Below, one piece after another: positions 11,006 through 23,640 of a stretch of DNA of 64,000 bases (the first letter of the stretch is position 1; each line of letters opens with the position of its first letter). This DNA comes from Isoetes taiwanensis. Taxonomy: Eukaryota > Streptophyta > Lycopodiopsida > Isoetales > Isoetaceae. Under the pieces are notes generated by a model, which was given only the letters and a program-made list of their open reading frames with translations, ran no database searches and was not told where the DNA came from. The stretch spans positions 357,344-421,343 of the forward strand of contig JAJEKV010000169.1 in NCBI GenBank assembly GCA_021234155.1. The letters run 5' to 3'. The translations under genes were made by a program, and so were the position numbers.

Positions 11006-12353
11006 TGCATAAAAAACCACGTCAATACTGGTTTTTTAGTGGTAACTTTTGTGTCATCTGAGCAATTTAGACTTCTCTTGCAACCGACATTGCAATTTGT
11101 CAAGCATTTTGTGACAACACGTTCTTCTTTATGGGCAAATGGTTTTAAATCCATTCAACTCACAAACACCATGCAAAGTAGGTATTTGGATTGTTTTATG
11201 GTTTCAAGATAGAATATCATATTTGAGTCTTTCTATATAGCTACATATTCTAAGGTGCACCCTGGACTACCAAAGTCGTCGGATCCATCGATCTTACGGC
11301 CCAGACCGTATATTGGGGCCTTTGGCCATCTCTCATTTTGCTTATGATCATATGATTGGGGGGCGCCTATGATTTTGAAATATGAAATACGAGTTCGCTT
11401 AAGTTTTTGATGGAATATGGAACCTCTATATGGCTTCGCATAAGGTTTTAGAATATGAAGTACGAGGGCTCGAACCTCTACCAAAATAACTCAATGACCT
11501 AATAAGACTATTTTGACCAATATAACTAGTGAGGTAACGTGATTATTTTTTATTTTAAATCTATTTTTTTTTAACAATCCATTCAATTGTTTTAAGGATA
11601 TGGTCTACGGTCTTAGGAATTGTGATTTTTACATCCATATCAAATCCCCCTAAACCGCCTATTATTGTGCTACATATTGATTCCAAAAAAAACTTATTAA
11701 GAAATTGAAATACCCCCACAACAATTATAGCCAGTAAATATGTTGATAATAAATTTCTTGTTATATATTATCTTATTGCAAACGGAAATGGAACAAATAG
11801 AATAGAGTGAGCTCTATGGGCAATTATGCGCATCATTAGGTTAAGACCTAATGAGCCCAATGTTCCAATAAAAGCGAGATGAAACAAAAAAACATGCAAA
11901 TGATACCCTCGAATCCTAGAGGGTAACCCTCCATGCGCAACACCCTCTTTTGCTTGGGCAGTGGAGAACCGGGTAAGATGAAAGATGATAGAACCCAAAA
12001 AGCAATAATAAATTTATATGTTTCTGTTGTTTATAAGTGTATTGTTGTTCAAGGACTATGGAAGTTCTTTCTCAAAATGCTTTCCTTCTCGATGATGCAT
12101 GTGCTAACCTTGGTGGACACATATTGGCTATGATCATGATTGTTACGACATAGAGAAAGAAAGCAAACAATATGCATAAATTGTTACTTGCATATAAGTG
12201 GTTCATTGTCAAGGATCATGGTGTAGATGTGTTTTAAGTTAATCACGAGGTGTCATAGTACACAAATGAATAGAGTTGTTCATGTATTTTATTTCACTTT
12301 ACTTCTTTAGGCAAGAAATTGCAAACGATAATAATTAAGACTTCTGATAAATG
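11006..12353. other. No recognisable gene
   Basis: AT-rich spacer between the copia and Gypsy-like elements. Open frames at 11233-11484 and 11768-11998 (minus) show no domain I can name and have no supporting context. Confidence 0.5.
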
Positions 12354-12485
12354 TGTGACGTGCTACGTATTTATGTGTCTTTTGGGTATAAATACATGAC
12401 ACGTCACTATGAATAATGGTGCATTAATTATTCATAAGCTAAGGGTAGCTATGTTAATCCTTAATTATTAAGGTGGAAACCTAGC

Positions 12486-13346
12486 CAGTGTTGTCAGGTA
12501 CGTTTAGTATGGTACGGGTATTATACGTACTTAACGTATTAATACCGTATGCATACCTCTCAAGTAAAAAGTACTTTAAATACGTTTTTTGGAATTATAA
12601 AATATTTATTAAATACATAAAATACGTACTTTACGTATAGTACGTTAAGTACTTTCTATAATTTTTTAGAACTATTATTTCTTGTATTGCAGTTGAAATA
12701 GTTGCAATAACAACTAGTATGAAGAACTTCAAGTTTTAAATAATGAACCAGAATATATTACTCTACAAAATTAAGTATTTCTCAAGTTTTCAATCCAAAA
12801 TATATCTATTTAGGAGCTATTAACTGTCGCTGACCTCTGTATTTCTTTCCTGGGATGAATGCAAGCTATTGAAGTATTAAGGAGAAGATCTTCCTCCTGC
12901 CATGACAAAACAAGGAGAAAGGTGGGTCTGCATCTCCATCTCCATTCCGATTCGAAGGCTAGGATAAGAAGAAAGAGGGGGAAAATGCAGAGGTTTTGGG
13001 TTTTTATTTGCAAGAAGAATGTTTTTTTTTTTTTTTTTTAACTACAATTCTATAATTTCCCTAATGTCTAAAATCTCCTAATGTATTTTTTACTCCTATT
13101 CTATAATACATAATAATGTATTTTTTCTAATGTATAATTTTACCAATTTCATTGATCTAATGTCATTTGGACGCTTTTTTTTTAAAGTACGTATCATACG
13201 TATTGTACGTATTAATACGTTAAGTACGGTATTAATAAAACAAGAGCTCAATTTGACCTGTCAACTTATAGGTATAGTACGTATAGTACTGTGCGGAAGG
13301 TACGGGACGTATGTAAACGTAAAATACGGGTGCGTAAATAACACTG
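12486..13346. mobile_element. hAT-like non-autonomous element in the 5' LTR
   Basis: An 861 bp insertion. The ends are inverted CAGTGTT...AACACTG. Flanking 8 bp are AACCTAGC and AACCTAAC (one mismatch), and the 3' LTR has the empty site. An 8 bp duplication with a CAG-type end fits hAT. The subterminal 150-200 bp on each side are dense in TACGTA and TACGTATT. The middle (12800-13020) has different, less AT-rich composition. No transposase is visible. Confidence 0.85.
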
Positions 13347-13384
13347 AACCTAACCCTAAACCCTAATTCGAATTTAGGGCTTAA

Positions 13385-14234
13385 GGGTCATTTCCTACTC
13401 GCCATTAAGTTAAGTTAGCTTAACTACTTAGTTATCTCTTAACCTAACTAGAAAAAAGTTCTAGTTTTCCATTGAGGTGGTTAAATTAAAACTAACTTAA
13501 CGATGCATGAAAAATTGCATTCCCATTATGCCCACTAAGTTAGAAATAAAAAATTGACTTAAAGCTTGTATTGATGATTCACACTAGTAGTTAAAGTGCT
13601 AAGTTAGTTTAGCATTAACTATGCTTGTTTCACACTGCCAGTTAAGAATTTATGTTAAGTTAAGGAGAGTTCTATTGGGAAAAGAAAAATGCCAACTACC
13701 AACAGTGCACACTAATCAATAAGTAATACGCACCTAAGGTTAACACAAATGTAGTGCTAGACTTTGCAATAAATTTGTTAGAAGTGAGAGGTCCTTCCAT
13801 CATGAAAACACCGAACAATTATTGAAAGAGCTATAAAACAAAATATGACTATACATCTAATATTATGAAAATGCATATTCCTAGATGTTGAAAGGAACAA
13901 CAAGAAATATGCATTTTTATATAAAACATAATAATTAACCTAACTATATTGTTAACCTTTCTCACTTAATAGTTATGTTAAGTTAGTGCTTAACTGAGTT
14001 AAGTGTACCTCTCCTAGATCACTTAACTTCTAGTTTAAAATAAGGGGACCAGTTAAAGTTTTAATTTAACTTAACTTAACTATTGTCAGTATGAAAATGA
14101 CCTTGTTAAGTTAACCATAGTTAAATTTTAACCAAATCCTAACTTAACTAGTAGTAACTTAAGTGTTAGTGTGAAAGCAAGTTTCCATTATTTGCCACAT
14201 TTATCCTAACTTAACCGCCAGTGGGAATTGACCC
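13385..14234. mobile_element. PIF/Harbinger-like (Tourist-type) MITE in the 5' LTR
   Basis: An 850 bp insertion flanked by TAA on both sides (13382-13384, 14235-14237). The empty site is present in the 3' LTR. Terminal inverted repeats of about 28 bp start GGGTCATTTCC and GGGTCAATTCC. A 3 bp TWA duplication is the PIF/Harbinger hallmark. The interior is full of TTAAGTTA and AACTTAAC words, so it can fold on itself. There is no coding capacity. Confidence 0.85.
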
Positions 14235-14778
14235 TAACCTTATTAAAATGGCTAAAATATTAAATTATTAATGATAATCAATCTAGAATTGCCACCTGGC
14301 CCAAATCGATTGGGCAAGGCAGACTTGCTAACTTGGGACACCCAAATTGAGGGTTCCCCAATTTGCCCAAATTCAATTTGGGGGCAGTTGGAGGAGGAGG
14401 ATCTTGTTCAACCAGCAAGGTATGGAGGACCTTAGAGATGGGAGATCTAGCTCAGATACCAGTTAGTAGGCTTAGTTAGCTTGAGATTCTAGCTAGAAAT
14501 AACCCTTGTATGAATAGATGTATATTTAATCTCTATTTTATGTTCTATTCGAAGCTATGGATGGATGGATGTGTAAGGATAGCTCTGTTTCTGTTCCTCC
14601 TGTGTTGTATGGGTAAAAAGGGGGTAGAGACCTAAAGGCCACCTAGAAATAGAGATGTTCCTAGTTAGAACCTTTAAAACCCAATAATTGCGACCTATGC
14701 ACAAGAGCCCACCTGGCTGTGGATGTTATGTTGTGATTCAGCACCAGATAACGGGTATGATGGTGAAACGGGAGTGGG

Positions 14779-15118
14779 TGTTAGTTGTGAGTTCTTGGCA
14801 TGCACCCTGCAGCAGCAGTCTATGACTGCCGGATGCTACAAAGCTGCCATGCTCATGATCACAAAACAAGAACAAGACAAAGAAATATGCACAAAGAATA
14901 AAGGGAACGTGGCCAAATGAGGCTCTCCAAATATGAGATCAAACCTGAGTACATCTGAAGAGGCTCCGGTCTAATATAGTGTAGACCGCAAATCTGAGCC
15001 GTACATCTAACTAAATCTAATCCATACACTTAAGTTAACCTAAGCATGCCAAGTGTCAGTCTGCCACCACTGACACCTAACATGTGCATGCACAATGTTA
15101 ACCACTAGGTGGTTAACA
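14779..15118 (-). repeat. 3' LTR of the non-autonomous element
   Basis: Starts TGTTAGTTGTGAG and ends GGTGGTTAACA. It reads the same as 17390-17729 over 340 bp. Confidence 0.93.
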
Positions 15119-15134
15119 CTGCCTCCCCCTAAAA
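15119..15134 (-). promoter_or_regulatory. Polypurine tract of the non-autonomous element
   Basis: The minus strand reads TTTTAGGGGGAGGCAG directly before the LTR start, the expected PPT position. Confidence 0.75.
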
Positions 15135-17365
15135 GTTTTTAGCACAAAAACATGTACGGACTTTTATAAGACAAGTCCGACAATTACAACAGGGTGCCAA
15201 AAATTTAGGGACAAAAATGATGGTACTGGTAATGATTTGTTGTGTCGCCGAAAGATCTTCATGAAGGCATTGATGACGAATAGGATCCGAAGGAATGTCG
15301 ATGCAGAACGTGGATCAGAGGAACTGGGGCAAAAAAGATGAAGACTATCCCCTTATATCATGGGTAAGTCCACGTGAACAAATAGTGCCCAAAATTGCAC
15401 TTAAAAACAATTATGATAAGGGGTCTTAAAAACATAAGCACGAGGAAAGCATCCCCCGTGATCAGCCATAGAAGAGCATGACTATGCGTGGCAATATTTT
15501 TGAAGAGCGTGGAGCTTGAGCTAGGAGCGTGAGCAAGCGTGGGTGCAGCGTGGCTCTGGCGTGGACCTGGCTGAACCCGTGTGGGCGTGGCTGAGTATGT
15601 GACAAGCGTGGGCAAAAATGACGGCGTGGGTCCACGGTTGCGTGGGTCATGGCGTGGAAAGTTGGTCAATATCGTGAACCCGTGAGCACAAACTGGCGTG
15701 GAAAAATTGTAGGGGAAGCTATCAAGCGTCGACGCCGTGACCTAGCGTGAGGCATAAAAATTTTCAGTGCATCTGAGCCATAGAGATGGGCGGCCAAATC
15801 TGAGCCATTAGTTCCAAAAAAACCCTAGCGTGAGGCCTCTTGAAGAAAACAGAGGTGTCGGGAAGAAAACAGAGTATGGCGGCCGGAATTGCAGGGATGG
15901 CGGCCAAAGGGGTGGAGTTCTTCTGATAGAAAGGCAGGATCCCGATAGATGGAATAGCATGGAAGAACTGCGATTTGGTCCTGATGTTGCTGGATGTGCG
16001 ACCGGATTTAGAGGCAAATGCTGCTTGGAACAAACAGATAGCAATGGGAAGGATGATTAGATTGCGTTTCAAATGATTGCAGATGCCGAAAATGCGTTGT
16101 ACTGCCAACCTTAGAGTGTGCTGGGAACGGCAACTGGATTGGAAGGCAAAATTTCTGCTGCTTGCTTAACACAAAGGCAAAAACTGGAATATACTAATCT
16201 TGCAGGTCGGATAGGATGCCGAGATATGAGCTGCTATGAATAGGAACTGGCCGGTGGTGATATAACAGAACTATTTGTTTGCAGAAATTGGTGCTGCCGA
16301 ATAGAATAATGCACGGAAAATCACTGCTTCAACTATGAATAGATAGATAAGCCTTAAAGGAATTCGATGAAAATATTTGCTTCTTTCGCAGGGAATGCAG
16401 ATTAAGGAGCCTGGGGCATGCTGGCTTGGAAAACGGAGTTTTATTGCAGCCGGTATGTGCTTGACGAGTTTGTGCTTCTGGACTGATGAAAATACTTGTT
16501 TGTTTTGCAGATGAACCAGAAAACTGACCTGACGCTTGCTTTGAAGATTTTTGTTGCAGCCTGCTGAGCATGAGCAGATGGGTGGGGGCTAGCAGAAATG
16601 CTGGCCCTCTTAAAAAATTCAAGATGAATGTGAGGCCGAAATACTTGAAGAAAAGCCTTCTCTTCACATGTTTTGCCGAAAAACAGAGTGCAAAAGGAGA
16701 GTGATGCTGGAATCCATCTTAACTGGGCTGGTGAACTGGATAGAGCTTCAGCAACATAAAATATTTGTATGAGTCAGTGGGCTCTGCAGGTAGAAACGAG
16801 GTAACAGCTTATGAAAGATTCGTCATCATATTTGCTGGAATCTGCTGTTATCTTCAAAATAAGCAGCCAGGAACTTCAAGATATAAGCTCAAAGGGGGCT
16901 AGCTGAGTGCTGGCCCTCTGTAATTAAACTGAAGAAGAAATGATAGATAATATTTTTGGTGTGCAAAAGCACGAATCTACTGAGAGAAAAACAGAGGATA
17001 ATGAAAAAAATCATGATATTTTGACAATTTTTTCAGCAGATAGAAGATAAAAGAGGATCAAACTGTGGAGTTTTCTGAAGATCTTGCAGAGAGGAGTGCT
17101 GTCACCACTCCATAAATCCCCTACTGTAAAACTGTGCTTGCTGCAGCATGAAAAACTGAGTTTTTGAAAACGATTTTCAGAACTAGACTAAGTGCGAAGA
17201 AATTGATTGACAAAGGGGCCTCCAGCCGGACCATTTCAACAACTGGTTGGGCCAATAAAAGGGTTTGAAGGGTTGAGAATAATGTACAAGAAGTATTCAA
17301 GAACTGATGAGGATAAGAGCAGCAAGAACAATAGCAAAACAGCAAGGCGGAAGAAGTGATCATGA

Positions 17366-17388
17366 GCGAACCCGGCATAACGGCACCA
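17366..17388 (-). promoter_or_regulatory. Primer binding site of the non-autonomous element
   Basis: The minus strand reads TGGTGCCGTTATGCCGGG one base inside the LTR. Its complement ends CACCA and continues to CGAACCC, like the T-arm and acceptor of a tRNA. The tRNA species is not assigned. Confidence 0.65.
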
Positions 17389-17389
17389 G

Positions 17390-17729
17390 TGTTAGTTGTG
17401 AGTTCTTGGCATGCACCCTGCAGCAGCAGTCTATGACTGCCGGATGCTACAAAGCTGCCATGCTCATGATCACAAAACAAGAACAAGACAAAGAAATATG
17501 CACAAAGAATAAAGGGAACGTGGCCAAATGAGGCTCTCCAAATATGAGATCAAACCTGAGTACATCTGAAGAGGCTCCGGTCTAATATAGTGTAGACCGC
17601 AAATCTGAGCCGTACATCTAACTAAATCTAATCCATACACTTAAGTTAACCTAAGCATGCCAAGTGTCAGTCTGCCACCACTGACACCTAACATGTGCAT
17701 GCACAATGTTAACCACTAGGTGGTTAACA
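17390..17729 (-). repeat. 5' LTR of the non-autonomous element
   Basis: Promoter-side LTR in the minus reading. See the matching copy at 14779-15118. Confidence 0.93.
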
Positions 17730-18577
17730 GTGGGATCCTGCCTAGCATGTCTATAGGATTCCTATAGTGTGCTAGGCTTATAGTCGGTCACTGAAGATGC
17801 CAGCCATGGGTCTGACACTCCCTGGGTCGCAGGATACCTGCCTATAGGGACGTCCTGGGCTCAAACGGATGTGGTGAGCTGGCCTTTAGATTTAGGGGAG
17901 TAAGTCGGGTTCGGATGGGGGGCTGCTGAAGTGGCACTTGACCTCTAGCACACCCAGGAATCCATTGTGCCCGGGGAGGGGACGCCTCCCTATTCCCTAA
18001 CCTGCCTCATCAGACCGGGGAGATGTAACCCGGAGTAGTCTCATAGGATGATTCCATGAGATTGCGTCTCCAGAAGGCTACAATCACGCCATAGCATGTT
18101 TCAGCCTATCTGCAAAGTGTGCACAGGAGGGGCGGATGGAGTGAACTACCCTAGCCATTGTTCTATGCCAGCCAATGCCATGTTATACCTCTTATCTGTT
18201 GTTATCCGGAGGCCTTGATCATCAGTCGACCCCCTTGAGTCTGAGCCCATGGTAGAAGCCTCATTTATGATGCATTTCCTTTATTACGTTGGTATTCTGT
18301 TGTATTCGTATTGATGATGATGGGCCACCCTTTGTGGTGGTATATTATTTATTTGTATTGGTGCCAGGTATTAACATGTATGTACGCTTCTGCTATATAG
18401 GATTCCCATCGAAGGTATGGGACGAATCACACCTCTGTGTCCTTCACCCAGGCATTTTCCCATCACAGGTAGACCGAGTCAGACGAAGGGCCTTTCTGTG
18501 GTGATGGAGTCGCCATGGGAGAAAGTTTTCCGTATTTATACGATGGGAGCATCGTATAGATTCGGGGAGCGTCACAG

Positions 18578-18590
18578 TGGTATCAGAGCC
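18578..18590 (+). promoter_or_regulatory. Gypsy-like element PBS, iMet-tRNA type
   Basis: TGGTATCAGAGCC starts two bases after the LTR end at 18576. Confidence 0.93.
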
Positions 18591-20125
18591 ATGATTTTGG
18601 TAGACCAGATCATAGCACTGGCCATATTCTAACTTGTTAGTTCGATAGTTAATAGGGGATTTTAATCTAGGATAAACTATTCCAATTCCATAGGTAGTAT
18701 GTATGTTGACCTAGTTATGGGAGGATGAAGCTAGTTAGGCATTAAGATAAGATAAGATAAGATAAGAGAAAAAGAGTTTCCTTATTTCCATAGGCCATAA
18801 CTTTCTCTAGGTAACTCGGATGGACGGAATTTTTGCATTAACGTGTCGGGCACAGTTTAGTTACCCTAGGGGCACCAGTATTTGACATCAAAATGGCATC
18901 AAATGGGGCCAGGAGCACAGAGTGCTCCGCTTGCATTTTGGCGTCTTAGAATAAAAAAAGAAACGTGTATTTTGCTAGCGGCGAATCCATATAAAAGACA
19001 TGTATTTCCGTCGTATAAAAAAAAGTTTTGAAAAAAAAAATTGAATTTTAAAATAAGATGACGGTTACTTTTTTTTGGTTCCTATCCTTCCTACTTGCGT
19101 CCTTCACCTTGCTCGTCCGCCATAACTGCCGCAGAAGAGCTTGCTTCCCCTAACCCTGTGCTTGACCTCCGCCATTACCGCCCTACCAGCGCCTCCTTTT
19201 GAACCTTATCCCACCACCCAGCGAAATCCTTTACCAACACGGTAACCCTGCTTTCAGTGGATATAAGAGTCCTACTTAACCAATAGTATCTCTGTTTCTC
19301 TAGTAAGACTTCTGTGTAGTAATCACCCTTCCTTAAACCAACGTTGTGGTGGCAACGAATCCGCCAGATTTGTGCGACCATGGTGAGATAGGAGTAACCT
19401 AAGGATTCTTACTATCACTATGGAATGGTTCCTGCAAACACATCAATGAACTTTCATGCTGAGCGATGGAAGGGAACTCCTCGGAGTAAGATAGACATAA
19501 CTATAATTAACGTTGTTTCTCTTTAGTGTCTAAGCCTTGACTCATCTCATTTCCCAAAGAAAGGATCTCTCTTGGCCCAATCGACTAGGGACTGCCATGC
19601 AACACCCCTCTAGACCATGGGTTTGAATTTCCTTAACCTATCAACCTTCAATACTTTTTCTCAATGGTCATGTTCCTTCTATGGATCACTTCCCCAGATC
19701 GCGATACATACGCTATAATATATAGTGATTGCTTGTGTTGAAACCCCCACAGCGATGCCAATACTATACTCTAATTTATCTAGAGTACACGCTTTAGTAT
19801 TATTTTGTGCCAAACTTCACCGCCTATATGGCCGTGATTAATTCTCTCTGTGACACGCCTGTCAAATTGACGATCGCCTATCCTCTTCTGGAGTTGTCCT
19901 ACCATAACGATCTAATGGCATCCGGCCATTGTTGAATAGTAATTTCCTTCTAGAGTATCTAGATATGGTTGGGGCAAAGTGTTTCGAACCATTACGTTAA
20001 GTTCCACAAATAAACTTATATATTCTAAGGGATTATGTGGATATCCCAAAGGACATACCGCTCAAAGACCTCTCAAGAGAGGCCTCTTCTATTAAAAAGA
20101 TTTTTGGTGAGTTCAATTCACCATG
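18591..20125 (+). other. Degenerate interior of the Gypsy-like element
   Basis: It runs from the PBS to the LINE-C insertion. It holds a (GATAA)n microsatellite at about 18743-18767 and no continuous reading frame. The segment 19090-19400 is Pro/Ala-rich when read forward and may be decayed gag, but I cannot show it. Confidence 0.45.
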
Positions 20126-20971
20126 CCTCAGTTGGAATGTGCGGGGGTTGCGGTCCTCTAGTAGTAAGAGGGCCCGTGTTTCTTTGGCACTTCGGCAGTT
20201 GCGTCATGATATTGTTTGCATTCAGGAGCATAAGTGTCACAGGGTGATATGTCCAGGCTCATGAATATGGTTGGTAGGCAGTTTGGCTCTATTGCTTCTT
20301 CTTCTGGGCGGTCTAGTGGGGGTACTCTTATTGCTTGGAGGATGGATGTGCAGGTCACATACTCTGCAGCAGACAGGTTTAGTCGGTGGGCAATAATTAA
20401 GTGGTTGGAGGGAGGGCAAGAGTGGGGGATTGTTAATGTTTATGCCCCTAATCAGCCTTCTCAGCGGCGTGCTTTATGGGCCACAGTCCGGAATAAGTTG
20501 CGAGCCCTTCGTGGGTTGCAGGTTGCTTGGCTGCTGTTAGAGGACTTCAATATGGTAGAGCGAGTAGAAGATTGCTCTGGTTCTGGAACCCAGGTTGTGC
20601 AAGGGTTTGAGAGGAAACAGTGGTCTCGTTTGTTGCAGGATTTGGCCTTGGTTGAGGTCCCTGGGGACTTGTCTTTCACCTATTGTAATAGGCAGATTGG
20701 TGCGGGCCGGGCGTATGTTAGGCATGACCCGGTGCTATGCTTCCCCATCGCGTCTTGGATGGTGTGCCCTCTTTCTTGCGGGAGTAACATTACGTCTACC
20801 TCCATTTCTGATCATTACCCTCGGGTTTTGTCGGTCGAGGTGCGGTCGCCTCGGCCCTCTCGGGACGGTGTTCCGTTTGAACACCCGGCCTGGGCGATCG
20901 CGGTTCGGCCCAAAGCCGGGAGTTGTGGCTTGATACTTTTCATCTCTGAAGGGTATATGTCTGTATGGTGA
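20126..20971 (+). pseudogene. LINE-C AP-like endonuclease, frameshifted
   Basis: This domain nicks the target DNA to prime reverse transcription. The visible motifs are SWNVRGL at the start, VCIQEHK (the catalytic Glu position) and WGIVNVYAPNQPSQRR. The motif usually reading GDFN appears as LLLEDFNM, so the Gly is lost. SDHYPRVLSVE (the SDH motif) is near 20810. Frame changes fall near 20240 and in the 20700s, and the coding frame is lost after 20970. Confidence 0.88.
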
Positions 20972-21139
20972 TTGCGTTGGCCAGAGTGAAGCATTTTGCC
21001 AAGGTCTTTGGTAGGCAGTGTGTGCAGCAGGAGCAGCAGGAGTTGCATAGTCTCTATCAGGAGTTGGAGAAGATTCGGGCGCAGCCTTTTGATGGCATTA
21101 GGGAGAATGCAGTGTTGCAGTGTATTGTTGCTCTGGAGG

Positions 21140-22560
21140 CGAGTTAAAGTGCAGGAGGCGGCGTGTGAAGGCGGCCCTTACTTGGTTGAAGGAGGGGACA
21201 CAAGTTAAAACGGTGTTCTTGAGCGACTAGGCAAATGGCGCGATATCACGGCATCTATGGCGTCCCTTGCTTTGCCTGATGGCCGGACTTTGGAGGATCC
21301 CGCTGATTTGCAGAGGTATGTGCGTGCTCATTTCTCAGGGTTTTTCGCGCAGCGCACTCTTCCCTATGAGCAGGAGATGCATGAGCTTCTTTTGGGGGCT
21401 GTTAAGCCATCTATTCTGCCTCACCAGCGTGAGAGCTTGGAGCAGGAGCTCTCCAGACAGGATTTAACAGAGGCATGTATGTGCATGGCCAAGGATAAAT
21501 GTCCTGGGCTGGATGGCATCCCTATGGAGTTCTTTCAGACTTATTGGGAGTGGGCTGGTGAGTCTGTATACCAGGTGTATCTTGAGTTGCTGCAGTCTTC
21601 TCAAATGGATAGGATCTTGAATACCGCATGCATTTCCTTGATTCCTAAGGTTAAGCAGCCTTCTACTATTAATGATTGGAGGCTTATATCCTTGTTGTCC
21701 TCTGTGTATAAGATTTTTGCGAAAGCCCTGGCAGAGAAGTTGAAGCCAGTGTTGACTTCTTCCATTAGTAAGGTGCAGTCTGGGTTTGTTCCCCGGGAGG
21801 AACATTTTGACTAATGTTGCCGCCTATGAGGGCCTTTATTGGGCCAGGAGAACAGTCAAGGCATTGCCTATCTTAAGCTTGACTTTGCCAAAGCTTACGA
21901 TAGTGTCCGTTGGGAGTTCTTATCGCCATGATGTTAGCGTTGGGCTGTGGTCCACGCTTTTACAGAGACGATCATGAAGCTGCATAGGTCAGCCACGGGC
22001 TACGGTGGTGTGCGGGGAACCCCCCTCGCCTTTTTCTCCTTAGGCGGAGGGTGCGTCGGGGGTGCCCTTTGGCGCCCGTTTTGTTCTGATTGTGGCGGAG
22101 GCTTTGTCTCGATTGTTTTTAGGCTGGAGGGAGGAGGGGGTGGTGGATGGGCTTGGTCACGCGGGATGGTAGTCAACAGTTATTAACCAGTTCGTAGATG
22201 ACACTTTCCTCTTCTTGGTGGCGAAGAGAGGAATTTGCGAGAATGTGAAGGGTTTGTTGGATACTTTCTCCTTGGCCTCGGGCATTCTTCCTAATTGGGG
22301 TAAATGCTCCGCATTATGGACCCAGTGACTCGCCTCCCCCCTTGTTTGGCTCTATTCCTTGAAAGGTGCTTCCGTAATGTATGTACTAAGGCTGTTGGGT
22401 ATTCCCTTTGGAGGGGATGTTTCTATGGGGAGGGTGTGGGATGAGATTTTGCGGGGGTTGCGTAAACACCTCAATTGGTGAAAGGGTAGCAAGTTGTCCA
22501 TGGCGGTAGAAACACTATTGCCAAGTCGGTGCTTTGTAGCACTCATGTGTATACGACATC
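21140..22560 (+). pseudogene. LINE-C reverse transcriptase, broken
   Basis: From 21257 the frame shows KDKCPGLDGIPMEFFQ, ACISLIPKVKQP and WRLISLLSSVYKIFAKALAEKL, the L1-type RT fingers. After frameshifts the QGCPLAP-like motif is readable near 22040 (RRGCPLAPVLF). The catalytic box appears as FVDDTFLF at 22191-22212, where FADD/YADD is usual. Several stops and shifts make it non-functional. Confidence 0.88.
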
Positions 22561-23399
22561 TGCGATGTTAGCTCCCGAGGGTAAGATCTGAGCTTTGGAT
22601 AAGATTGTTCAAATTTTGTGTGGGGCGGGGGATGATGAAGGGGCGGTTGTTAAAAGTGGCTTAGTGGAAGTGTCTCCCACAGGAGGATGGGGACTTGGCC
22701 ATTCCGGATTTAGCACTTGCATAGTAAGGTGTTGGTCTCCAAGTTTGTTTGGAGCGCTCTGGAGGATGGGGCATCTTCTCACAGATGCGGCAAGTTGTTG
22801 TTAGCGATCTCTTAAGCCATTGTGTGGCATTTGGGAAGCCGTCTGCATGCATGTGGAGTTGCCACAGGCCTTTGTTCTATGGTCTCGGCCTTTCCCACAT
22901 GCATCCCCTTTTCTCACGGGGGTGTTGTGGGCTTGGGATCATGTGCGTGTGCTCTTCCGGCTAGATTATGCCTCGGTTTATCACCACTCTTCTCCTTTTC
23001 TTGTGGGTTCCTCTACCCCTGTGCACTTGCCCTTGGCGCCACTTGCATGCTCGGGCCTTGAGCCGTTGGAGGCCCGAGCTGTTGTGCTCACCTTGGAGGA
23101 TTGGTATTGGGGTGGTCGGTTAACCCGTGGGAGTTCTTTTCGAGCTTCGCTTTTACTTTGAAGGGCGTGGGCCGGGCTATCACGGGAACAAGTGGCGGGA
23201 GTATTCCGCTACACATACCTATAGTCCCTCGGGATGATGTGGTGGTGCGGGTTTGGAAGGTTCATCCGGGATGTTGTGTCTTCTTGTTTTGTGCGGTCTT
23301 GTTACCGAGTGTTGGCTATTCATGACACTCGCCCTCTTGAGCAAGTGGTCTCTGCGGCTTCGGGGTTCTCGATGGCGCTTCGGTTTGGGCGTGGACATG

Positions 23400-23640
23400 G
23401 AGCTTACTTCCCCATCGAAGGTTAGGGTGCTTACGTGGCGGTGGTGCACCGTTGTATCGGGGTGAATGTCCTTGTGAGTCGGTTTAGGCTGGGTGTGAGC
23501 CCTCTTTGCCCTTGTTGTGGCCTTCATCGTGAGACCGCGTGAAGCATTATGCGGTTTTATGCCCTCACTTGCGGGTTGCACAGGATTGGGTCGGGGCTCT
23601 ATTTCGGTGAGGTTGACTAGCCCGATGGTTGCTTTGCTTC
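23400..23640 (+). pseudogene. LINE-C C-terminal zinc-binding domain remnant
   Basis: A forward frame reads LCPCCGLHRET near 23500-23535, followed by a His/Cys pair. This is the pattern of the zf-RVT domain at the C-terminus of plant L1 ORF2. Confidence 0.7.

Larger units (their letters stand above)
14779..17729 (-). mobile_element. Non-autonomous LTR element with apparently identical LTRs
   Basis: A 2951 bp insertion in the 5' LTR of the Gypsy-like element. Two 340 bp LTRs (14779-15118 and 17390-17729) read the same throughout by eye and are flanked by GTGGG on both sides. On the minus strand a tRNA-like PBS follows the 5' LTR (17390-17729), and a PPT (AGGGGGAGGCAG) precedes the 3' LTR. The 2271 bp interior has no gag or pol that I can see. 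It contains related blocks such as GTGCTGGCCCTCT and ATGCTGGCCCTCT. This structure is that of a small LARD- or TRIM-like element that needs proteins from a partner. Confidence 0.92.
12354..18576 (+). repeat. 5' LTR of the Gypsy-like element, with three insertions
   Basis: It aligns in pieces to the 3' LTR: 12354-12485, 13347-13384, 14235-14778 and 17730-18576 match 35782 onward. Shared blocks include TTTGGGTATAAATACATGAC (TATA-like) near the start and GCAAAGTGTGCACAGGAGGG near the middle. The gaps are the elements annotated separately. Confidence 0.93.

Noticed and set aside
11768-11998. Minus-strand frame with a hydrophobic stretch, considered as organelle-derived DNA
   Set aside because: I could not match it to any plastid or mitochondrial protein with confidence, and the flanks show no organelle genes.
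13347-13375. CCCTAAACCCTAA telomere-like motif
   Set aside because: Only one or two units, and the same site in the 3' LTR reads TCCTAAACTCTAA. It is ordinary LTR sequence.
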